Shown here: positions 48,728-60,585 of the stretch, in pieces
How the letters are laid out: each line of letters begins with the position of its first letter
How positions within the stretch are numbered: the stretch's first letter is position 1
Source: Hemibagrus wyckioides
Taxonomy: Eukaryota > Chordata > Actinopteri > Siluriformes > Bagridae
Length of the DNA: 64,000 bases
Direction: 5' to 3'
NCBI RefSeq assembly: GCF_019097595.1
Contig: NC_080718.1
Span: forward strand, 24,955,657 to 25,019,656
Made by a program: the position numbers and the translations under genes
Notes under the pieces: generated by a model
Seen by the model: only the letters and a program-made list of their open reading frames with translations
Databases searched by the model: none
What the model was told of the DNA's origin: nothing

Positions 48728-48906
48728 CTCATTGCATGGGCAGTGGTAGCTCAAGTGTCTCTGGGTCATTGACCGGGAGATCGGGGTTCAAGACCCAGCA
48801 CCGCCAAGCTGCCACCGTTGGGCCCTTGAGCAAGGCCCCCAACCCCCAAGGCGAAGAAAGAATTTCACTGTGCAGTAATGTATATGTGATTAATAAAGGC
48901 TACTTA
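48728..48906 (+). mobile_element. tRNA-derived SINE, near full length
   Basis: Head GGCAGTGGTAGCTCAAGTGT (A-box region), GATCGGGGTTCAAGACCCAG (B box), body CACCGCCAAGCTGCCACCGT and GGGCCCTTGAGCAAGGCCCC, tail AATTTCACTGTGCAGTAATG to ATTAATAAAGGCTACTTAC. It is the clearest copy in the window. Confidence 0.9.
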
Positions 48907-49197
48907 CCTTAATATATGACAAGCAATATTTTCTGTCACACTGAAAATTGTGAACTGAACTGAAAATTCTGTCCACAGAACGAAAGGTTTGCTTTTCAGT
49001 TCAAAAACAAAAATGACCTGCTTTTCTGGTCTTTACATTTTCAGGCTCAAAGTGTGTTTTGTTTGTTTTGAAGTATAGAAAGGGCATGTTCAGTTTTGTA
49101 GTGAAAATAATGAAAGGTTAAAATAACTTTTACCTAATTGTTCTCATTATGAAATCTGCCTCGTTTTTTTTTTTACTAATGTCAAGCTTAGTCATTG

Positions 49198-49386
49198 AAC
49201 AAGCCTTTATTTCTCACATATACTTTACAGCATCTTCACATATCCCAGCTTTTTAAGGAAGCTAGGGTTAGCCATGATACAGTGTCTCCCTGGAGCTGAG
49301 AAGGTTATGGGCCTTGCTCAAGGGCCCAACAATGACAGCTTGGTGATGATAACCTAACCACCTGGCCAGTAACCTAAAGCCTTAAT
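49198..49386 (-). mobile_element. tRNA-derived SINE, degenerate, minus
   Basis: Reverse-strand tail (TTTATTTCTCACATATACTT), body (GCCTTGCTCAAGGGCCCAAC, GACAGCTTGGTGATGATAAC) and eroded head at 49386. Confidence 0.75.
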
Positions 49387-51325
49387 GTTGAGGTTCACAG
49401 CCTGAAAGGTTTACCTCACCCAACATGAGGCTCAGGAGATTAAAAGTCTCCTGCTCTATCGACTTTTCTTTATGTTTTATTGACATATAGTGTTTTAAGC
49501 ATTTATTTCTTTAAAGGAATACAGTAATCTGCCAATAGACCGGCAATTTCACTTGAAAATGTGTAAAATAGGTAAATACCATGATTTATAATGTTATACT
49601 TGTTTTAAAAATTCATCTATTTTCAACATATCACTATTTTTGCATTTTTCTCCAAATGAATAAGGTACCACTTCGTCTTCCTGCCGTAATATAAGATGTT
49701 AATTACGTAACCATCTTATCCCAATTACTTATTTTTTTATATATAAGTAACATTTACATTAATTTGTTTATTTCAAGAGTGGGCTAAATGCCTGATTAGC
49801 CAAACAGTTACAGGAAACAGGGTGGGTTCAGTATCATTTTTACTAACTCACACGTGTAAAAAATAAAAGCAGAACCAAATACACATACTCCTCATGTGAA
49901 CATTTTTTTGCCTTTAAAGTAAATACAATGTCTTGATTTCATAAGTCGCATAGCTGACTATCAAGAAAGTCAACAATTTGATTGTTTTAACGGCAAGGTC
50001 TGAGGTGTGCTGTTCCATTTATAAAACATCTCCTTACAGAAAATTTCAAGAATTATATGCATTTTATTTATTTATTTATTTATAATGTTTTTTTTTAATT
50101 GTTAGTTTTAGTTTATGTAGAGTGTTCAACATACAAGTTCCTGTCAATGAGCTGGGCACAATAGAAACAATAACGTATTAGAAGAAGCGTATTTATTTTA
50201 ACCTCCTGTCTATTTTAAACTCGAGCTGGGTTTGAGAACTCGTGTGGTCGCTTGGATGAGTAAACAGAAGAAACTTTTTTGTAATGCACATATATGCTTC
50301 TCACAAATGGAAGCAGAAGTAATCACAGGATGTGGTGAGAGATGACGGCTGTGATGAAGTTGTAGGGAATTACAGCATCTACTGGAGAAGTGGGTTTTCC
50401 TCATGGCCTTTACATTTTAGACGATATTCACAGTCAGAAAAGAAACCGAATGTGTCGTAACATCTTCAAAATCGAGACTGATGAGCAAGCAAGGGTCCAA
50501 ATGCTATGTACAGTGTGTATGTTGTTGTTGTTAAACATAAAAAATGTTGTCCCAGGACAATAAATTAGCAGGAGAATTGAACACGTTTGTGCTATAATCA
50601 GACAAAGGCTTTCTTTCAGCCCTCAGCATGCTGTCAGCAATGTACCATGGCTTAATTTGCTTAGACTGAAAATCTTAAGATCCCTGGTTTTTGGCAGCAA
50701 TGAGCAAGTTTTGATCATTCCCATCTGTGATCAATAAAATATATCCGTCTTTCTTTGTGCTGCGCTACAAAATGAGCACAGGTACGCTGTTCTATCAGTG
50801 ACGCACACGCCCGGTAATCTGTAACTATGACACTTACATTGATGTGTGAAATAAAATTATTTTATTCTCATAACACTTCAGTAATACTAAGCCACCACCG
50901 TGAGGAGCGTGCCCTAAACACACTAAATAGTATGTCGCTGCATTTACATTACCCTTTTTACACGTGCTAGCTTTAAGGATGTGAAAACGAGACTCATTTA
51001 GAGCTATAGAGCAAAAAAGTGTAAGAATTAAGGCCGTGACCATGTATGGGAAGTGGAAAAGCCACATATACTGAAAGTGTGTGTGTGTGTGGGTGGGGGT
51101 GTAAAAGAGAAAGAAATTCCCCTGACATCTAGACTCAGGGTGTTATAACGCACATTTTCACAAGCAGAGATACATTTGACCCTATTTGACAGCAGTACAG
51201 TGGAGACAAAGGTGCACTTTCTAACACTGTGACAAATTCTAACATGCAAATATTTTTTTGATTGAAATGAAACACGAGCAGTTCTCCCCTCTTCTCAACA
51301 GAGACAAAATCTTACAACACAGTCA
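49387..51325. other. Intergenic, nothing recognised
   Basis: AT-rich, with a (TTTA)n patch near 50060 and a (GT)n patch near 51075-51092. No gene is supported. Confidence 0.4.
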
Positions 51326-51329
51326 TTAT

Positions 51330-53665
51330 TTTACACTGTCTCTGATTAATTCACCCTGTCCCCGATTTATTCACACTGTCTCTGATTAATTCATGCTGTT
51401 CCTGATTTATTCACCCTGTCCCCGATTTATTCACACTGTCTCTGATTAATTCACCCTGTCCCCGATTTATTCACACTGTCTCTGATTAATTCATGCTGTT
51501 CCTGATTTATTCACACTGTCTCTGATTAATTCACCCTGTCCCCGATTTATTCACACTGTCTCTGATTAATTCACCCTGTCCCCGATTTATTCACACTGTC
51601 TCTGATTAATTCATGCTGTTCCTGATTTATTCACACTGTCCCCGATTTATTCACCCTGTCCCCGATTTATTCACACTGTCCCTGATTTATTCACCCTGTC
51701 CCCGATTTATTCACACTGTCTCTGATTAATTCATGCTGTTCCTGATTTATTCACACTGTCCCTGATTTATTCATGCTGTTCCTGATTTATTCACACTGTC
51801 TCTGATTAATTCATGCTGTTCCTGATTTATTCACACTGTCCCCGATTTATTCACCCTGTCCCCGATTTATTCACACTGTCCCTCATTTATTCACGCTGTC
51901 CCTTACTATTCACGCTGTCCCTAATTTATTCACACTGTCCCTAATTATTCATACTGTCCCTAATTTATTTACACTGTCCCTCATTTATTCACGCTGTCCC
52001 TTACTATTCACGCTGTCCCTAATTTATTCACACTGTCCCTAATTATTCATACTGTCCCTAATTTATTTACACTGTCCCACATTTATTCACGCTGTCCCTT
52101 ACTATTCACGCTGTCCCTAATTTATTCACACTGTCCCTAATTTATTTACACTGTCCCTAATTTATTCACACTGTCCCTAATTATTAATACTGTCCTTAAT
52201 TTATTCACACTGTCCCTAATTATTAATACTGTCCTTAATTTATTCACACTGTCCCTAATTATTAATACTGTCCTTAATTTATTCACACTGTCCCTAATTA
52301 TTAATACTGTCCTTAATTTATTCACACTATCCCTAATTATTAATACTGTCCTTAATTTATTCACACTGTCCCTAATTATTAATACTGTCCTTAATTTATT
52401 CACACTGTCCCTAATTATTAATACTGTCCTTAATTTATTCACACTGTCCCTAATTATTCATACTGTCCCTAATGTATTTACACTGTCCCTAATCTATTCA
52501 CGCTGTCCCTAATTATTCATATTGTCCCTAATTTATTTACACTGTCCCTAATCTATTCACGCTGTCCCTAATTTATTCACACTGTCCCTAATTATTAATA
52601 TTGTCCTTAATTTATTCACACTGTCCCTAATTATTCATACTGTCCCTAATTTATTTACACTGTCCCTAATCTATTCACGCTGTCCCTAATTTATTCACAC
52701 TGTCCCTAATTATTAATATTGTCCTTAATTTATTCACACTGTCCCTAATTATTCATACTGTCCCTAATTTATTTACACTGTCCCTAATCTATTCACGCTG
52801 TCCCTAATTTATTCACACTGTCCCTAATTATTAATATTGTCCTTAATTTATTCACACTGTCCCTAATTATTCATACTGTCCCTAATTTATTTACACTGTC
52901 CCTAATCTATTCACGCTGTCCCTAATTTATTCACACTGTCCTTAATTATTAATATTGTCCTTAATTTATTCACACTGTCCCTAATTATTCATACTGTCCC
53001 TAATTTATTTACACTGTCCCTAATCTATTCACGCTGTCCCTAATTTATTCACACTGTCCCTAATTATTAATATTGTCCTTAATTTATTCACACTGTCCCT
53101 AATTATTAATATTGTCCTTAATTTATTCACACTGTCCCTAATTATTAATATTGTCCTTAATTTATTCATACTGTCCCTAATTTATTTACACTGTCCCTAA
53201 TCTATTCACGCTGTCCCTAATTTATTCACACTGTCCCTAATTTATTTACACTGTCCCTAATCTATTCACGCTGTCCCTAATCTATTCATGCTGTCCCTAA
53301 TTTATTCACACTGTCCCTAATTATTCATACTGTCCCTAATTTATTTACACTGTCCCTAATTATTCATACTGTCCCTAATTTATTTACACTGTCCCTAATT
53401 ATTCATATTGTCCCTAATTTATTTACACTGTCCCTAATCTATTCACGCTGTCCCTAATTTATTCACACTGTCCCTAATTATTAATACTGTCCCTAATTTA
53501 TTCACACTGTCCCTAATTATTCATACTGTCCCTAATTTATTCACACTGTCCCTAATTATTCATACTGTCACTAATTTATAATTCGCACTGTACCTGATTA
53601 TTCACATTCACACTGTCCCTGATTTATTTTACACTCTCCTTGATTTACAAATGTTTTAATTTAAA
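51330..53665. repeat. Large minisatellite of 19/20-bp units with higher-order periods
   Basis: About 118 copies of a unit like CACTGTCCCTAATTTATT(CA). The left part (51330 to about 51890) uses GATT-type units such as CTCTGATTAATTCA and CCCCGATTTATTCA. The right part uses TAATTTATT (20 bp) and TAATTATT (19 bp) types. A 39-bp dimer is iterated in 52160-52445, and a 118-bp six-unit block is iterated at 52636, 52754, 52872 and 52990. Confidence 0.97.
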
Positions 53666-55209
53666 CATAGACATAAATGTTCTGCACCATTTTCTCTTGC
53701 CTTTTTCTTCTTTCTCCTGCTGCCAAGCAATTTCTTTCAGATGAGCCTAATTAACAGGAATACAATATATGAATATTAAAAATAAAATAAAACGATCCAT
53801 TATATGTTCTGCTCTCTAACCTTCTCTGATGTTTCTGCAGATTGCACTGTGGATAAGGAACATATGTACATCAGCACTTCTCCCAGACTCATGACCACGA
53901 TTTAGAAAAACAAACGAATCTGGTGACAAACAGCATCACATTTTTGGTAGAAAGTGGAAGTTAGTCAGTTCAACTTCAAGTTAATGATAAACTGTCAATT
54001 TGGACTAATGCTTCTTCATTCGTTTGTAGCCCAAGAATACAAGCCAATAAAAAGGATGCATACAGAAATAATTTAAAGAGGGAAAATAGAGCAGTTTCTT
54101 TCTTTGTGGTTTAGGTTCTCTCAGCAGCTCTGAGGATTCGGCGTGTACATGTCCCCACAGAGCCGTTGCTGAGTGCAGGTGTAGTGTTTCAGCACAATGC
54201 CGCCTATTCAGCACCGCTCATGTCACCTGATGAACCTGGTAGAGGGCGAGGCCTGACAAGGTACTGAATGAGGAGAAGTAGAAAAAAAGGGGAAGCGATT
54301 ATCTGTAATTCACAATCCAGATACCTGAATGAAAACACAGCTAGTTTCATACACAACATGTGGATTCATAATTCCTGTTTTGGAGGCTGAGACACACACA
54401 CACAGACACACACACACACACACACACATACAATCTATTAAACCTGATTCTTGTATGATTTGTGTGTAGTCATATCACCTATATATAATATAAGCTAGAT
54501 TGCTGCCTGAGATAAATTGGAATACTGTTAAAGATCAGGAATTTTACTTACAGTAGCTCCCACAGTCCTCTTGATTACTTAGCTCCTCGCACCATAAATA
54601 CACACAGTGCTAATTCACAAACATGACCGGCGCAGCTAAGAAATATCTCTCAAGCTTTTTTGTCTTGTTGACTTGTGTGTAACCATAGAAACAAAAAGGG
54701 GGTAATTATTGGAGGAGGGTAGACTCACAGAAACATGACACAAACTGTTGCACCTGATCTACTCGTTCCGTCATGACACACAGCACCATGTCATAATATC
54801 TGCTCAGTGGTGGTCCCTTTGCACTGATAGACAGAGAGGGGGACGAAGAAAACTGTGGACATCAGCAGATGGGCTGCAGTCAGTAACTGTACACCTGTCT
54901 ATATGGTTGAACCTGAGAACGTGGCAGCTTAGTGTATATACTGCCCATCAAAAGCATTTGAGCATGAAGGGTTTTTATATTTTAGTGATCTAATAATTTG
55001 GACCAATACTCAAACATCCAATAGTCCGTCAGTGGACTGGACATCAGAGGAAAATAGAATGAATTCAATTCTGTAACAAATAGAAAAGATTGGAATTTGA
55101 TTTGGAAATATTTCTTTTTGGAACTGGAAAACAAATTGATACCCAAAATTATTTAAGGACTTTTTCATTTGATTCTCTTAAAAAATCATATCATGAAGTT
55201 TTCACCAAA
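53666..55209. other. Intergenic; (CA)n tract
   Basis: (CA)n at about 54389-54428. The rest shows no recognisable gene or repeat. Confidence 0.4.
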
Positions 55210-56461
55210 TACACTATATTGCCAAAAGTATTCGCTCACCTGCCTTGACTCACATATGAACTTAAGTGACATCCCATTCCTAATCCATAGGGTTCAATAT
55301 GACGTCGGTCCACCCTTTGCAGCTATAACAGCTTCAACTCTTCTGGGAAGGCTGTCCACAAGGTTTAGGAGTGTGTTTATGGGAATTTTTGACCATTCTT
55401 CCAGAAGCGCATTTGTGAGGTCACACACTGATGTTGGACGAGAAGGCCTGGCTCTCAGTCTCCGCTCTAATTCATCCCAAAGGTGTTCTATGGGGTTGAG
55501 GTCAGGACTCTGTGCAGGCCAGTCAAGTTCCTCCACACCAGACTCTGTCATCCATGTCTTTATGGACCTTGCTTTGGTCACTGGTGCACAGTCATGTTGG
55601 AAGAGGAAGGGGCCAGCTCCAAACTGTTCCCACAAAGTTGGGAGCATGGAATTGTCCAAAATGTCTTGGTATGCTGAAGCATTCAGAGTTCCTTTCACTG
55701 GAACTAAGGGGCCGAGTCCAGCTCCTGAAAAACAACCCCACACCATAATCCCCCCTCCACCAAACTTTACACTTGGCACAATGCAGTCAGACAAGTACCG
55801 TTCTCCTGGCAACCGCGAAACCCAGACTCGTCCATCAGATTGCCAAATGGAGAAGCGCGATTCGTCACTCCAGAGAACGCGTCTCCACTGCTCTAGAGTC
55901 CAGTGGCGGCGTGCTTTACACCACTGCATCCGGCGCTTTGCATTGCACTTGGTGATGTATGGCTTGGATGCAGCTGCCCGGCCATGGAAACCCATTCCAT
56001 GAAGCTCTCTGCGCACTGTTCTTGAGCTAATCTGAAGGTCACATGAAGTTTGGAGGTCTGTAGCGATTGACTCTGCAGAAAGTTGGCGACCTCTTCACAC
56101 TATGCGCCTCAGCATCCGCTGACCCCGTTCCGTCAGTTTACGTGGCCTACCACTTCGTGGCTGAGTTGCTGTCGTTCCCAAACACTTCCACGTTCTTATA
56201 ATACAGCTGACAGTTGACTGTGGAATATTTAGGAGCGAGGAAATTTCACGACTGGATTTGTTGCACAGGTGGCATCCTATCACAGTTCCACGCTGGAATT
56301 CACTGAGCTCCTGAGAGCGACCCATTCTTTCACAAATGTTTGTAAAAACAGTCTGCATGCCTAGGTGCTTGATTTTATACACCTGTGGCCATGGAAGTGA
56401 TTGGAACACCTGATTCTGATTATTTGGATGGGTGAGCGAATACTTTTGGCAATATAGTGTA
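55210..56461 (-). mobile_element. Near-intact Tc1/mariner transposon
   Basis: A 1.25-kb element with TA at both borders and a perfect 29-base TIR pair (CACTATATTGCCAAAAGTAT then TCGCTCACC; 55212-55240 and 56431-56459). On the minus strand it encodes one transposase of about 344 residues in a single frame, interrupted only by a TGA at 56097-56095. It differs from the usual size and layout of Tc1 elements in nothing else that I can see. Confidence 0.95.
55294..56328 (-). pseudogene. Tc1-type transposase, one in-frame stop
   Basis: DDE transposase that would cut and paste the surrounding element. From MGRSQELSEFQRGTVIGCHL the N-terminal part holds two HTH segments (KSSREISSLLNIPQSTVSCI and the RPRKLTERGQRMLRRIV region with the GRPRK AT-hook-like motif). 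The catalytic part shows LWSDESRF (first Asp), FQHDCAP (second Asp) and [13 protein letters not shown] (Glu). There are 34 residues between the second Asp and the Glu, as in DD34E enzymes. A TGA at 56097-56095 follows RRIV; the frame then continues 26 sense codons into the long downstream reading frame and stops after GGPTSY. The stop looks like a single CGA-to-TGA change. The start is chosen at the Met of MGRSQ by family resemblance; an upstream in-frame Met at 56409 exists. Confidence 0.92.
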
Positions 56462-56463
56462 TG

Positions 56464-56735
56464 TTAATTCAATTTTCAATTCAATTCAATTTTATTTGTA
56501 TAGCGCTTTTAACAAAGAGCATTGTCTCAAAGCAGCTTTACATGAGAAAAGACATAAGAAAACAACAAACATATGAACAGACAAACAGACAGACAGTCCT
56601 AGATGTTATCCCAAGTGAGCAAGCCTGAGGTGACTGAGGCGACTGTGGCAAGGAAAAACTCCCTTAGATGGTATGAGGAAGAAACCTTGAGAGGAACCGG
56701 ACTCAAGAGGGAACCCATCCTCATTTGTTACTACA
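56464..56735 (-). mobile_element. L2-type LINE 3' end, minus
   Basis: It is almost identical to 27628-27890: ATTTGTATAGCGCTTTTAAC, AGCATTGTCTCAAAGCAGCT, CAGTCCTAGATGTTATCCCA and GAAACCTTGAGAGGAACCGG. The terminal ATTCA repeats lie at its left end, directly against the Tc1-like element ending at 56461. Confidence 0.88.
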
Positions 56736-57755
56736 GGATATACATTTTCAACAGCTATTTACTGGCAGTATTCATGGAAAAGATTTATGCAGCTACTGAT
56801 TGCTGGATTCTCTCTGTCCCTGCCATTTCTCAGCCCTCCTTACAGACTCCTCCTAATTTCCTCCCATTTGGTCCTGCTGGGAATTGCTGAGGGAAATGAG
56901 TAGATGCTACAACCCCAGCTCTGTCTGCACACACAGCACTGAGCTCTGAGACCCTTCCTTATGTCCTGCTTATGCAATGGTGAGTTAAACTGGATCCATA
57001 ACACTGACCTACTCAGTGATCTTGATAAAATGAGAAGGTCTGGTGAAACAGTGTCTGTGCAGTGTCTGAGAATCTAATGTGAACACATAATGACAGCTCA
57101 GTTTTATTGTGTAAACATACATATATAAGAAAGTCCAGACATGGTGATTACTGTGTTAGAAGCTCTGTGAACTGAGAGCTATCTAAAAAAGACTGAGCGG
57201 GTTTGTTTTTTGAGCTCTCATCAAGTCAGTTGTGGACAGCCAGAAGAGTCCTCGTAATAAACATTCCTAATACCTTAATACCCAAATCCTAAAACCTAAT
57301 ACAGTGTTTCCTCACTTTGTTATTATCTCTGTAGTGTGTGTGTGTGTGTGTGGTTATAGAGCACTGCACCAGAAAGGCTTCTTGCCTCCTGTTTGTCTGG
57401 CTATGTGTTTGTTATTATCCTTTATTTATTTTAACATGATCGGACTGAAGTCCAAGTGCAATCCTATGAGCTGCTGAAATAACCCAGGCTGACAAATTAC
57501 ACATTTATTACTTTCCCCCCACTCAGAAAGCATAAAATGGCCGCTGTTGCTCTAGAGTTGTACGATGTGTATTTAGTAATAAAATAAAACGATCTATTTG
57601 ATTGACCCAAAGATTTATTTAAATAATTTATTCATCTTTATTCTGGTTGTTGCTGTAGTAGATCTGTGGAACATTTGGACATGGGGCAAGAATACACCCC
57701 ATTAAAGGGTAAGAGGAAAGTTAGTACATCAGCACACACACACATGGTATAATAT
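56736..57755. other. Intergenic, nothing recognised
   Basis: No gene or repeat family identified; a short (GT)n is at 57333-57351. Confidence 0.4.
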
Positions 57756-57759
57756 CTCA

Positions 57760-60585
57760 TTCGGATGGTATAGTATAGTGTACAGTATAGTATAAAGCTA
57801 TAGTATTGTTCAGTATAGCACAATATAAAAATATAGCATCAAAGATAGCATAAAAAGATAGTATCTTATAGTATAGTACACTATAGTACAGTATAAATGT
57901 ATAGTATGGTATAGTATAGATTACAGCTACAGTTTAACTCACCACTGCATAGGCAGGACATAATGAAGAGTCTCAGATTGCATAGTATAGTATAGTATAG
58001 TATAGTATAGTATAGTATAGTATAGTATAGTATAGTATAGTATAGTATAGTATAGTACACCATAGTACAACATAATAGAGTATAGGATAAAGCAATAGTA
58101 CATTACAGTATAATACACCATAGTACAGCATAATAGAGTATAGTATACAGCTATAGTACATTATAGTATAGTATAGTATAGTATAGTATAGTATAGTATA
58201 GTATAGTATAGTATAGTATAGTATAGTATAGTACATTGCAGTATAATAAACAATAGTACAGCATAATATAGTATAGTATACAGGTATAGTATAGTATAGG
58301 ATAAAGCTATAGTACAGTACAGCACAGCATAATATAGTATAGTATACAGCTAAAGTACATTGCAATATAATACACTATTGTATAGTATTGTACTGTATAG
58401 CATAAAGCTATCGTACATTATAGTATAGTATAGTATTGTATAGTATACAGCTATAGTACATTACAGTATAAGATGCTATAGTATAGTATAGTATAGTATA
58501 GTATAGTATAGTATAGTATAGTATAGTATACAGCTATAGTACATTACAGTATAAGATGCTATAGTATAGTATAGTATAGTATAGTATACAGCTATAGTAC
58601 ATTACAGTATAAGATGCTATAGTATAGTATAGTATAGTATAGTATACAGCTATAGTACATTACAGTATAAGATGCTATAGTATAGTATAGTATAGTATAG
58701 TATAGTATAGTATAGTATAGTATACAGCTATAGTACATTACAGTATAAGATGCTATAGTATAATATAGTATAGTATAGTATACAGCTATAGTACATTACA
58801 GTATAAGATGCTATAGTATAGTATAGTATAGTATAGTATAGTATACAGCTATAGTACATTACAGTATAAGATGCTATAGTATAATATAGTATAGTATAGT
58901 ATACAGCTATAGTACATTACAGTATAAGATGCTATAGTATAATATAGTATAGTATAGTATAGTATACAGCTATAGTACATTACAGTATAAGATGCTATAG
59001 TATAGTATAGTATAGTATAGTATAGTATACAGCTATAGTACATTACAGTATAAGATGCTATAGTATAGTATAGTATAGTATACAGCTATAGTACATTACA
59101 GTATAAGATGCTATAGTATAGTATAGTATAGTATAGTATAGTATAGTATAGTATACAGCTATAGTACATTACAGTATAAGATGCTATAGTATAATATAGT
59201 ATAGTATAGTATAGTATAGTATACAGCTATAGTACATTACAGTATAAGATGCTATAGTATAGTATAGTATAGTATAGTATAGTATAGTATAGTATAGTAT
59301 TGTATAGTATACAGCTATAGTACATTACAGTATAAGATGCTATAGTATAGTATAGTATAGTATAGTATACAGCTATAGTACATTACAGTATAAGATGCTA
59401 TAGTATAATATAGTATAGTATAGTATAGTATAGTATAGTATAGTATAGTATACAGCTATAGTACATTACAGTATAAGATGCTATAGTATAGTATAGTATA
59501 GTATAGTATAGTATAGTATACAGCTATAGTACATTACAGTATAAGATGCTATAGTATAATATAGTATAGTATAGTATAGTATAGTATAGTATAGTATACA
59601 GCTATAGTACATTACAGTATAAGATGCTATAGTATAGTATAGTATAGTATAGTATAGTATAGTATAGTATACAGCTATAGTACATTACAGTATAAGATGC
59701 TATAGTATAGTATAGTATAGTATAGTATAGTATACAGCTATAGTACATTACAGTATAAGATGCTATAGTATAGTATAGTATAGTATAGTATAGTATAGTA
59801 TAGTATAGTATAGTATAGTATACAGCTATAGTACATTACAGTATAAGATGCTATAGTATAGTATAGTATAGTATAGTATACAGCTATAGTACATTACAGT
59901 ATAAGATGGTATAGTATAGTATAGTATAGTATAGTATAGTATAGTATAGTATACAGCTATAGTACATTACAGTATAAGATGCTATAGTATAGTATAGTAT
60001 AGTATAGTATAGTATAGTATAGTATAGTATACAGCTGTAGTACATTACAGTATAAGATGCTATAGTTTAGTATAGTATAGTATAGTATAGTATACAGCTA
60101 TAGTACATTACAGTATAAGATGCTATAGTATAGTATAGTATAGTATAGTATACAGCTATAGTACATTACAGTATAAGATGCTATAGTATAATATAGTATA
60201 GTATAGTATACAGCTATAGTACATTACAGTATAAGATGCTATAGTATAGTATAGTATAGTATAGTATACAGCTATAGTACATTACAGTATAAGATGCTAT
60301 AGTATAATATAGTATAGTATAGTATACAGCTATAGTACATTACAGTATAAGATGCTATAGTATAGTATAGTATAGTATAGTATAGTATAGTATACAGCTA
60401 TAGTACATTACAGTATAAGATGCTATAGTATAATATACAGCTATAGTACATTACAGTATAATACACTATATTACAGTATAGCATAAAGCTATCGTACATT
60501 ATAGTATAGTATAGTATAGTATAGTATAGTATAGTATAGTATAGTATAGTATAGTATAGTATAGTATAGTATAGTATAAAGCTAC
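57760..60585. repeat. AGTAT-based composite satellite
   Basis: Runs of the pentamer AGTAT (TATAG) alternate with a 30-odd-base block (ACAGCTATAGTACATTACAG then TATAAGATGCTATAG). From about 58440 to 60450 the block recurs about 30 times, separated by 3 to 12 pentamers. The left part (57760-58440) is a less regular mixture. Longest pure pentamer runs: 57981-58055, 58162-58232 and 60500-60577. Confidence 0.97.

Noticed and set aside
48728..48800. Possible tRNA gene from A and B box sequences
   Set aside because: The A and B boxes belong to a SINE head; the expected cloverleaf arms are not kept and SINE body and tail follow directly.
52146..52442. Open minus-strand frame of repeated NKLRTVLIIRDSV units
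   Set aside because: The 39-base period of the minisatellite is a multiple of three, which leaves the frame open by chance.
51330..53665. Possible CRISPR-like array
   Set aside because: Units are contiguous with no unique spacers, and the DNA is clearly eukaryotic.
53840..53905. Possible coding exon after TTTCTGCAG at 53839
   Set aside because: Only about 20 codons are open, with no homologous motif and no partner exons nearby.
55169..56002. 277-codon plus-strand open frame
   Set aside because: It is the antisense shadow of the Tc1 transposase, which has all catalytic motifs on the minus strand.
57881..59043. Several minus-strand open frames rich in YYTILYYTI
   Set aside because: They are translations of the AGTAT satellite and not genes.
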